Of a stretch of DNA of 45,144 nucleotides, positions 25,949 through 31,913 are shown piece after piece; the first letter of the stretch is position 1, and each line of letters begins with the position of its first letter. The notes beneath the pieces are model-generated. The model made no database searches, was not told where the DNA came from, and saw only the letters and a program-made list of their open reading frames with translations. The position numbers were made by a program, and so were the translations under genes. Location: positions 1-45,144 of the forward strand of contig JABFSM010000046.1 in the NCBI GenBank assembly GCA_013140635.1, given 5' to 3'. This stretch comes from Gemmatimonadales bacterium (GTDB lineage: Bacteria; Gemmatimonadota; Gemmatimonadetes; Gemmatimonadales; GWC2-71-9).

Positions 25949-26464
25949 TTACACCTTGACCATGGCGGCCGCCCAGCCCGCCGCGTCTTTGTCGCTCTCG
26001 AACACTCGATCAGGATCCACATACACCTGGCTCCCATCCGTTCGGATCGGGAGCCGATCCATATGGCGGGTGGCCCGGCCCGAAATGAACTTCCCGTCCG
26101 GCTCGTATTTCGACTTGTGCTTCGAGCATTGAAAGCGATTGTCCTCGTTCAGCCAACGGAGCGCCGTATTCTGGTGCGGACAACTGAGCGCGAAGGCGTA
26201 TAGCGCACCCTGGTAGCGCACCAGGATGAGCTGGTTGTCCTTGTCGATGGTCGTGCCGTCCGTGGCGGGGATCGGATAGGCGACTTCCGTCGCGCGGACC
26301 CGCCTGCGCCCTGTGGCCGCGGTCACGGAAAGCGCGGCGGCGTGCCGGGCCGAAAGACCGAGGCCCAGGAACACCGTGGTCGCGAGGCTCATCGCTTCGC
26401 GGAGAAAAGCGCGGCGATCTTCGATCGCACTGCAATCGTGGCAGGAAGAGCGAACTGGCGGCAT
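25949..26464 (-). CDS. Tat-exported Rieske [2Fe-2S] protein
   Basis: A 171-residue protein with a Tat-like signal (EDRRAFLREA then a hydrophobic stretch to about residue 45). The Rieske site is Cys95-x-His97 (CPHQNTALRW) and Cys113-x-x-His116 (CSKHKSKYEPDG), followed by RHMDRLPIRTDGSQVYVD. Like the next gene, it carries extra cysteines ahead of the twin arginines (SSCHDC). Uncleaved Tat anchors are usual for Rieske proteins of bc complexes, so membrane attachment facing the periplasm is expected. It sits 25 nt after the b-type-cytochrome-like gene and 3 nt before the double-Rieske gene, in one probable operon. Confidence 0.88.
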   Translation of the reverse strand: MPPVRSSCHDCSAIEDRRAFLREAMSLATTVFLGLGLSARHAAALSVTAATGRRRVRATEVAYPIPATDGTTIDKDNQLILVRYQGALYAFALSCPHQNTALRWLNEDNRFQCSKHKSKYEPDGKFISGRATRHMDRLPIRTDGSQVYVDPDRVFESDKDAAGWAAAMVKV

Positions 26465-26489
26465 AGTCTGAATCTCCCGAGAAATGCGA

Positions 26490-27110
26490 TTACTTGAACA
26501 ACAGCATCATGGCCCAACTCGTAACCGAAAGGCCCATGGACACCAGGGCCACGTTGCGGTGCTTCTCGCGCATGGCCTGGGACCCTTCCGCGTCGTCGGC
26601 CAGCTGGACCCCTGCCCAGGTGAAGCCGGCGCCGGCGGCGACGAAAAGCAGCGAGTGGATGTATCGTTTGGCGCGTCCGGCAGGATCCTTCCGACTATCC
26701 CACAGGTTCCAGAGCCCGGTGATCGTATTGGCCGAGAAGACCACCGCCGTGGCGGTGGCGAGAGGGCGGTGCAGATTGCGCGCCCACTTCGGGGCGTCGG
26801 TGGACTTCTTGAGGATCTGGTCGCCGGTGACGAAGCTCCCCGCGAAGAGCGGCAGCATCGCGAAGCTCAGCGTCTTGTGGAGCGCCACCCGCGTCCGGTA
26901 GAAGCCGCTATACTCGATCGCGGTGGCGCGGCGGCGCCGCCGGCCGGTATCGGCGGGCACCGAGGCGGCGTTAGGGTCTATGCCGAGACGGAATGACAGT
27001 CGCGGCCGGACGGTGCCGGCCGAGGAGAGGGCCGCCGCCGGAGGGGATACGCTGCTGCCGCCGCCCGGCGCGGCGAGCAGCTGTGCGATGAGCATCACGC
27101 TCGTTTGCAT
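26490..27110 (-). CDS. Four-helix membrane protein, candidate diheme b-type cytochrome (paralogue 1)
   Basis: A 206-residue protein with an N-terminal signal-like segment (MQTSVMLIAQLLAAP), a basic linker (RRRRRATAIEYSGFYR) and four membrane helices (about 79-98, 115-135, 152-170, 185-204). One histidine stands at the start of each helix: His78 (ALHKTLSF), His114 (NLHRPLAT), His152 (YIHSLLFV), His184 (EKHRNVAL). With alternating topology, His78/His152 and His114/His184 fall on opposite faces, which would allow one heme on each side, as in cytochrome b561. The spacing is identical to the paralogue at 27910. The family is not one I can name. The ATG at 27110 is preferred over a longer frame that overlaps the upstream gene. 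Confidence 0.72.
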   Translation of the reverse strand: MQTSVMLIAQLLAAPGGGSSVSPPAAALSSAGTVRPRLSFRLGIDPNAASVPADTGRRRRRATAIEYSGFYRTRVALHKTLSFAMLPLFAGSFVTGDQILKKSTDAPKWARNLHRPLATATAVVFSANTITGLWNLWDSRKDPAGRAKRYIHSLLFVAAGAGFTWAGVQLADDAEGSQAMREKHRNVALVSMGLSVTSWAMMLLFK

Positions 27111-27123
27111 AGTATGCCGCCGC

Positions 27124-27624
27124 CTAGACCGCGAGGAGCGCGGTGCCGAGCAACAGCGAGCCAAACCAGAGCGCCAAGCTAGCCCAGGCCGAGCCGCGGA
27201 GACGCCGCCAGGCGCGCTCCGGGCGCGCGCTTCCGGCCCAGAGTTCGCGTTCCGTTCGTTGGAGGAATGCGCCGTTGCCGAGGAGGATCACAATCAGCCC
27301 CATCTTGAGCCAGAAGACCGGGGCGAAGAGCAACGATTCCAGATCGGCGGCCAGGAGGAGCCCGCCGCTCACGAATGTGACCAGGAGACCGAGGAGCACC
27401 GGGCGATGGATGCCGCGGAGTTCGCTGAGATGGGTTCGATCCGTCTCGGCGCCCGAAGGTACGAACCGGAGCGTGGCGCGATCGGTCGCGAGCGCGAATC
27501 CGCCGGCAACGAGGAGCCCGCCGAGGTGCGCGAACGTCACGAGCGTCGACAGGACATTCGAGTTGTTGTAGGACGTCGCCCAAGGCGAGGCGAGCTCCGT
27601 CAGTGTATCGGTGAGTGAGAGCAT
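27124..27624 (-). CDS. Four-helix membrane protein of unknown function
   Basis: A 166-residue integral membrane protein with helices at about 25-47, 75-93, 103-122 and 145-165. Histidines at 33 (VTFAHLGGLLVAGG), 65 and 73 (LRGIHRPVLLG) lie in or near helices 1 and 2, so heme or quinone contact is possible; resemblance to CopD/DUF2214-type membrane proteins is only impressionistic. The ATG at 27624 has AAAGGA about 7 nt upstream and is preferred over a frame starting at 27672 that would run through the promoter. A sigma-54-like promoter lies 46 nt upstream. The next gene (b-type-like) begins 13 nt after its stop. Confidence 0.72.
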   Translation of the reverse strand: MLSLTDTLTELASPWATSYNNSNVLSTLVTFAHLGGLLVAGGFALATDRATLRFVPSGAETDRTHLSELRGIHRPVLLGLLVTFVSGGLLLAADLESLLFAPVFWLKMGLIVILLGNGAFLQRTERELWAGSARPERAWRRLRGSAWASLALWFGSLLLGTALLAV

Positions 27625-27669
27625 GGTGGATCCTTTGTCGGTGCGGCGGTGTCGTGACGGCTTACCTCG

Positions 27670-27684
27670 CATGGCAAGTGCCAG
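27670..27684 (-). promoter_or_regulatory. Sigma-54-like (-24/-12) promoter of the Rieske operon
   Basis: On the minus strand the sequence is TGGCAC-TTGCC-ATGC, matching the consensus TGGCAC-N5-TTGC at all but one position, with the required GG-N10-GC. The -12 GC lies 46 nt before the start codon at 27624, giving a leader of about 35 nt. Confidence 0.6.
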
Positions 27685-27787
27685 CTTCGGCGGTAGCGCG
27701 GAGAGTTGCAGCCATCGTGGGCCGGAAGAATGAAATCGAATCCATTGCTGTCATATCCGGCGCTCGGTGATGCGACGGGGACGGCGC

Positions 27788-27805
27788 ATGTTGCAGTGGC
27801 TTGCA
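27788..27805. promoter_or_regulatory. TTGCA-N5-TTGCA repeat upstream of the sigma-54-like promoter
   Basis: Direct repeat TTGCA (27791-27795) and TTGCA (27801-27805) with a 10-bp period, the first being part of CATGTTGCA. The same TTGCA-N5-TTGCA pattern and CATGTTGCA recur upstream of the paralogous gene (28602-28616 and 28656-28664). Located about 107 bp upstream of the -24 box, a usual enhancer distance. Confidence 0.35.
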
Positions 27806-27909
27806 CAGAGAGGAGATCGTGGATGACAGCTTCATGAATCGTCGCATGAATGCCGGGTGAACATCATTTCGCGAAATCGCTCGATGCATGGCCGATTGGC
27901 AATTCTCCT

Positions 27910-28521
27910 CTAGCGCGTGAGGATCATCACTGCCCAGTTGAGCGTCGCTATGGCCATCGAGGCCATTCCCACCGTGCGATGGAATCGCCCCGGGTCCTCG
28001 CGATTTCGCGCGCTTTCGGCCAGCGACGTGCCGGTGTAGGCGAATCCCGCCCCAGCCGCGAGGAAGAGCAGGGAGTGCACCGTCCTCTTCACTTGGCCGC
28101 GCGGGTCCTTCCTGCCCTCCATGAAATTCCAGACGCCGGTGATCGTATTTGCCGTGAAGAGGGCCGCGGTGCCATAGGCGAGCGGCTTGTGGAGGCTTCT
28201 CGCCCAGTCCGGCGGGTTGTTGCGATTCGTGAGAATGGCGTTGCCGGTGACGTATGAACCGACGAACATCGGGATCATCGCATAGCTCAGGGTGCGGTGG
28301 ATCTTGAGGCGCATCCGGTATCCGTCGCCGTATTCGATGGCCTTGATGTGCGGGCGGCTTCGGGCCGTGTCCGGTTCAGCCGCTGTGCGAAGGGTGCTCC
28401 AATCGACGGCGGCTCCATGAATCGCCGGGACGGCGGTCTTGAGAGCGGTGTCTCCCACCGCGAGCGCGGGTGAGGCCGTCGAGGAGAGGGTCTGCGCGAT
28501 CAGCGCAAAGACGGTATGCAT
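27910..28521 (-). CDS. Four-helix membrane protein, candidate diheme b-type cytochrome (paralogue 2)
   Basis: A 203-residue paralogue of the protein at 26490: signal-like start (MHTVFALIAQTLSSTA), linker with HIKAIEYGDGYRMRLKIHR, then four helices each opened by a histidine: His75, His111, His149, His181. The intervals 36, 38 and 32 equal those of the paralogue, and shared stretches include FTANTITGVWNF, DPRG and HSLLFLAAGAGF. Conservation of exactly these histidines supports heme coordination rather than chance. Start ATG 28521 lies 44 nt after a sigma-54-like promoter. It is separated from the rest of the cluster by 285 bp and is probably a separate transcript under the same control. Confidence 0.72.
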   Translation of the reverse strand: MHTVFALIAQTLSSTASPALAVGDTALKTAVPAIHGAAVDWSTLRTAAEPDTARSRPHIKAIEYGDGYRMRLKIHRTLSYAMIPMFVGSYVTGNAILTNRNNPPDWARSLHKPLAYGTAALFTANTITGVWNFMEGRKDPRGQVKRTVHSLLFLAAGAGFAYTGTSLAESARNREDPGRFHRTVGMASMAIATLNWAVMILTR

Positions 28522-28564
28522 GTGGACTGGTCAGCGGGTGAGGGTCGGCATGACCCCGGAGGTC

Positions 28565-28579
28565 GCAGAGGCCATGCCA
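28565..28579 (-). promoter_or_regulatory. Sigma-54-like (-24/-12) promoter of the second b-type-like gene
   Basis: Minus-strand sequence TGGCAT-GGCCT-CTGC keeps GG-N10-GC with two deviations from the consensus. It extends to CTGCGA, as the other promoter has ATGCGA. The -12 GC is 44 nt before the start at 28521, almost the same as for the paralogous operon (46 nt), which strengthens both calls. Confidence 0.5.
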
Positions 28580-28601
28580 GTTGCGATGCGGAGCCTGCGG
28601 A

Positions 28602-28665
28602 TTGCACCCTCTTGCATTCCGACCCGGCGTTGGAGCCACGCTGACCGGTGTGCCATGCAACATGG
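28602..28665. promoter_or_regulatory. TTGCA repeats and CCATG dyad upstream of the second sigma-54-like promoter
   Basis: TTGCA at 28602-28606 and 28612-28616 repeats the TTGCA-N5-TTGCA layout found at 27791-27805. The dyad CCATG-CAA-CATGG (28653-28665) reads CATGTTGCA on the minus strand, a motif also at 27787-27795 on the plus strand. They may bind the activator that drives sigma-54 transcription. Confidence 0.35.
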
Positions 28666-28678
28666 TGCGCCCACCCCG

Positions 28679-28718
28679 AAGAGGGAGGGGGGAAGAGGGA
28701 AGCGGGAAGAGGGGAGGG
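28679..28718. repeat. Polypurine tract (single arm)
   Basis: A 40-bp purine-rich tract of GGGAAGAGGG-type units with one C. It contains a 22-bp stretch (28692-28713) identical, on the opposite strand, to 37638-37659 inside the methyltransferase gene. No clear pyrimidine partner follows, unlike the copies at 8962 and 18304. Confidence 0.6.
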
Positions 28719-28790
28719 GTCATTGCGAGGCGCGTAGCGCCGAAGCAATCTCCCGAGATCGCCACGGCCGCTTCGCGGCCTCGCGATGAC
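28719..28790. repeat. REP-like palindromic intergenic repeat
   Basis: A 72-bp palindromic element: GTCATTGCGAGG at the left end against CCTCGCGATGAC at the right (11 of 12 pairs), with a central dyad GCAATCTC-CC-GAGATCGC. The GTCATTGCGAGG...GAAGCAATCTC layout is that of a widespread family of intergenic palindromes whose chance translations (RRYAPRND-like) appear in many genomes. Confidence 0.65.
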
Positions 28791-28821
28791 ATTCCCGCCC
28801 CCCCCACGCAACGCTTTCAGG

Positions 28822-28854
28822 ACATAGAGCGTCTATCCCGTAGACTAACTATGT
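28822..28854 (+). promoter_or_regulatory. 33-bp nested dyad operator of the third PadR gene
   Basis: The layout is ACATAG-N3-GTCTA-N5-TAGAC-N3-CTATGT, with all 11 arm pairs matching. It ends 1 bp before the ATG at 28856. ACAT/ATGT-bounded dyads are typical of PadR operators. It would cover the transcription start; no confident -35 box was found. Confidence 0.65.
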
Positions 28855-28855
28855 T

Positions 28856-29203
28856 ATGGCCATGACTCCGACCCCTTCCTCCAAGCGGGACCTGCTGCCG
28901 GGTACCCTCGACATGCTCATCCTCAAGACCCTGACCAGCCAGTCGATGCACGGCTACGGGATCGCCCAGCACATTCAGCGGCTCTCGCAAGATGTCATCC
29001 GGGTGGAGGAGGGCTCCTTATATCCGGCGCTCCAGCGGATGCGCCAGAAGGGGTGGATCAAGGCGGAGTGGGGGCAGACCCCCAATAACCAGCGCGCCCG
29101 GTACTACACCGTTACCCGGACCGGCCGCCGCCAATTGGGTACCGAAGAATCCAGCTTTGCCGACCTCATGGTCGCCATCGCCCGCATCATGAAACCGGCG
29201 TGA
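28856..29203 (+). CDS. PadR family transcriptional regulator
   Basis: A 115-residue PadR protein: KRDLLPGTLDMLILKTLTSQ, SMHGYGIAQHIQRLSQDVI, VEEGSLYPALQRMRQKGW and NNQRARYYTVTRTGR. These segments match the winged-helix domain and the short C-terminal dimerisation helix of small PadR proteins. Two starts are possible, ATG 28856 and ATG 28862; neither has a ribosome site, and with the operator ending at 28854 the transcript may be leaderless. It lies 8 nt before the first of two large permeases, and its operator sits immediately upstream, as in the first module. Confidence 0.93.
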   Translation: MAMTPTPSSKRDLLPGTLDMLILKTLTSQSMHGYGIAQHIQRLSQDVIRVEEGSLYPALQRMRQKGWIKAEWGQTPNNQRARYYTVTRTGRRQLGTEESSFADLMVAIARIMKPA

Positions 29204-29211
29204 CAGGCGCT

Positions 29212-31899
29212 ATGCGCGAGTGGCTGGCCCGACTCCGAGATTGGTGGCGCCGAGATCGGCTCGATCGCGATCTGGGGGAGGAGCTGCGCTTTCACCGCGA
29301 GCATCTCGAGCGAGATGCGCAAGCCGCTGGGGCGGGAGCTGAAGAAGCGCGGCTCGCCGCCCGCCGGCGGCTCGGCCAGGTGACCCGGTACCAGGAAGAA
29401 GCCCGCGACCGTTGGTCGTGGCCGTGGCTCGACTCTTTCCTCCAAGATCTGCGCTATGCGATGCGCGGGCTCCGCCGCTCCCCCGGTTTTGCGGCGACCG
29501 TCATCGTGACGCTCGGGCTCGGCATCGGGGCCAACGCCGCGATGTTCAGCATCATCGACCGGCTCATGTTCCGGCCTTTTCCGTATCTCCGGGATCCAGG
29601 GGTGGTACACCGAGTCTATCTCCAGACCACGTCGCGCGGGCGGGTCTTCACCAACTTCACGATTCCGTATACTCGCTATCTCGATTTGAGAGGTTCGACC
29701 AGCTCGTTCTCCCAATACGCCGCCTTTTCGGAGCGGACGCTGGCGGTGGGTTTGGGTGAGGCGGCGCGCGAACAGCGGATCGCGGCCGTCAGCGCCTCAT
29801 TCTTCGATTTTTTCGATGCGCGTCCCGCCCTCGGCCGGTTCTTCGGCGCGCCGGAGGACTCGATTCCTCGGGGGGCCACGGTCGTTGTCCTCGGCCATGC
29901 GTTCTGGGAGACCGCCTTCGGCGGGAAGAACGTCATTGGCCAAACACTCGAGATAGGGACTCTCGGCTACACGATCATCGGCGTTGCGCCAAGAGGCTTT
30001 GTCGGTGTGGCGGAGGACCCGGTTCCGGCCGCTTTCATCCCGATCACGACCGTCGCGGCGAACGAGGGACGCTGGGATATCGACACTTATTTCACCCGCT
30101 ACAACTGGGATTTCACCAGCGTGATGGTGCGGCGAAAACCGGGAGTCACCGAAGCGTCTGCGTCGGTCGATCTGAGCAGTGCTTTTGCCAAGAGTCGCGA
30201 TGCGCAGCGACTGATCAATCCCGCCGTGGCGCCGGCCGCCGTGGCGAGGCCGCGGGGAATCGCCGGGCCGCTCAAGACCGCCGCCGGCCCGGACGCCGGA
30301 CTCGAAGCGAAGACGCTGCTGTGGGTCACCGGGGTAGCTGTCATCGTCATGCTCATTGCCTGCGCCAATGTGACCAACCTCATGTTCGCCCGCCTTCTCC
30401 GCCGCCGCCGCGAAATCGCGATGCGGCTGGCGCTCGGGGTCAGCCGGCCGCGTCTCGTAACGCAGTTGCTGACCGAGAGCTTGCTGTTGGCGTTGTTGGG
30501 GTGCGTCGCCGGTCTTGGTATTGCGCAGTGGGGCGGGGCGGCGTTCCGTCTCCTCGCGCTCCCGAACGGAACCGGCGACGCTCCGGCCGCCGATTGGCGT
30601 ACCCTTGGCGTAGCGTTCGCCTGTGCGCTCGCCGCCGGGCTGGTCACGTCGGTTGGTCCAGCGCTCCTCGCGATCCGCGGTGACTTGGCCACAACCCTCC
30701 GGGCCGGCGCGCGCGAGGGGACCTATCAGCGTTCCCGTACCCGCTCGGTGCTGCTGGTCGCACAGGGCGCCCTCTCCGTCATTCTGCTTGTCGGTGCCGG
30801 TCTTTTTGTCCGGAGCCTTGCCAACGTCCGCGCGATGCCCCTTGGCTACGACGCCAGGCCGGTCCTGATGGCCCAGCTAAGGCCTCGCGGTTTCGAGATG
30901 GACAGCGGTGCAAATCGGCGATACCAGGATCGCATGTTGGAAACCGCCCAATCCATTGTCGGCGTGGAAAGCGCGGCGCGAGTGAACACGCGCCTCTTCG
31001 CGACAAACATGGAGCTGTTGTACGTCGACGGAATCGACTCGGTTCAGAAGCTGGGCCGCTTCGTCATTCAGCTCGCCACGCCCGAATACTTCACGGTGAT
31101 GGACACCAGGATCCTCCGCGGGCGCCCGTTCACCGCGGCAGATGACAGTCGTGCGCCGCGAGTGACGGTCGTGAGCGAATCGATGGCGGAGGCGCTCTGG
31201 CCCGGCAGAGAGGCGCTTGGCCGGTGCATCCGCATCAGCGCGGACACGATGCCGTGCACCACGGTCATTGGAATCGCGGAGGATGCGGCCTACAACGACC
31301 TGACCGATGAAAGACGGCTGACGCATTACCTGCCGCTTGCCCAATCCCGGCCCGGGAGTGGAGGCACCATCCTGCTGCGGATGGCGGGACGAGAGCCGTC
31401 CTCCAGCGTCGAGCAGGTCCGGCGCGAACTGCAGAGAGTGATGCCGGGGCAAGGCTACGTCACCGTTCGCCCGCTCGAAGAGATCGTCGACGGTCAACGG
31501 CGGTCATGGAAGCTCGGCGCCACCATGTTCGTGGCCTTCGGCATTCTGGCCCTGCTTGTGGCCGCCGTGGGGCTCTATGGGGTGATCTCGTACAACGTGG
31601 CTCAGCGGCTGCACGAGCTTGGCGTGCGAGTGGCGCTCGGCGCGCAGCCGCGCGATGTGGTGCGGCTGGTGGTCGGCCAGGGCCTCCGATTCGCCCTGTT
31701 GGGCATCGGCGTCGGGTTGACGCTCGCGTTGTTGGGTGCCCGGTGGATTCAACCGCTGCTCTTTCGTCAGTCGGCGCGGGATCCAGTCACCTACGGCGCG
31801 ATCGCGGGGATCCTCCTGCTCGTGGCTTTGATGGCGAGCGCCATTCCCGCGCGACGCGCCACCCGCGCCGACCCCAATTCAGCGCTCCGCTCCGACTGA
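29212..31899 (+). CDS. ABC transporter permease, duplicated MacB/FtsX (ADOP) type, tandem copy 1
   Basis: An 895-residue orphan permease. The cytoplasmic prefix is MREWLARLRDWWRRDRLDRD with LGQVTRYQEEARDRWSW. Helix 1 (FAATVIVTLGLGIGANAAMF) precedes MacB_PCD and an FtsX domain with REIAMRLALGVSRPR. The second half ends with a FtsX domain (LHELGVRVALGAQPRD) and PARRATRADPNSALRSD. The ATG at 29212 is chosen because it aligns exactly with the next gene's start; a GTG at 29200 overlaps the PadR stop. Product length is the same as that of the following permease. No ATPase is nearby and the substrate is unknown. Confidence 0.92.
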   Translation: MREWLARLRDWWRRDRLDRDLGEELRFHREHLERDAQAAGAGAEEARLAARRRLGQVTRYQEEARDRWSWPWLDSFLQDLRYAMRGLRRSPGFAATVIVTLGLGIGANAAMFSIIDRLMFRPFPYLRDPGVVHRVYLQTTSRGRVFTNFTIPYTRYLDLRGSTSSFSQYAAFSERTLAVGLGEAAREQRIAAVSASFFDFFDARPALGRFFGAPEDSIPRGATVVVLGHAFWETAFGGKNVIGQTLEIGTLGYTIIGVAPRGFVGVAEDPVPAAFIPITTVAANEGRWDIDTYFTRYNWDFTSVMVRRKPGVTEASASVDLSSAFAKSRDAQRLINPAVAPAAVARPRGIAGPLKTAAGPDAGLEAKTLLWVTGVAVIVMLIACANVTNLMFARLLRRRREIAMRLALGVSRPRLVTQLLTESLLLALLGCVAGLGIAQWGGAAFRLLALPNGTGDAPAADWRTLGVAFACALAAGLVTSVGPALLAIRGDLATTLRAGAREGTYQRSRTRSVLLVAQGALSVILLVGAGLFVRSLANVRAMPLGYDARPVLMAQLRPRGFEMDSGANRRYQDRMLETAQSIVGVESAARVNTRLFATNMELLYVDGIDSVQKLGRFVIQLATPEYFTVMDTRILRGRPFTAADDSRAPRVTVVSESMAEALWPGREALGRCIRISADTMPCTTVIGIAEDAAYNDLTDERRLTHYLPLAQSRPGSGGTILLRMAGREPSSSVEQVRRELQRVMPGQGYVTVRPLEEIVDGQRRSWKLGATMFVAFGILALLVAAVGLYGVISYNVAQRLHELGVRVALGAQPRDVVRLVVGQGLRFALLGIGVGLTLALLGARWIQPLLFRQSARDPVTYGAIAGILLLVALMASAIPARRATRADPNSALRSD

Positions 31900-31913
31900 G
31901 GGGGGACAGCTCC

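Larger units (their letters stand above)
27625..27909 (-). other. Intergenic regulatory region between the two redox transcription units
   Basis: This 285-bp gap contains no convincing gene. It holds the sigma-54-like promoter (27670-27684), the CATGTTGCA/TTGCA repeat (27788-27805) and several ATGA/TGCA-rich short repeats near 27820-27880. It probably serves as promoter and activator-binding region for the 27624-22752 operon. Confidence 0.5.
28522..28855. other. Intergenic region between the redox cluster and the third PadR module
   Basis: This 334-bp gap has no convincing gene. From left to right it holds the sigma-54-like promoter (28565-28579), TTGCA repeats (28602-28616), a CCATG-CAA-CATGG dyad (28653-28665), a polypurine tract (28679-28718), a REP-like palindrome (28719-28790) and the dyad operator of the PadR gene (28822-28854). 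Confidence 0.6.

Noticed and set aside
28376-28811. Minus-strand frames with RRYAPRND-like peptides
   Set aside because: These are translations of the REP-like palindrome and purine tract, not genes.
31506-31913. In-frame 136-codon extension upstream of the second tandem permease
   Set aside because: It overlaps the end of the first permease in another frame, and the start at 31914 aligns with the paralogue.
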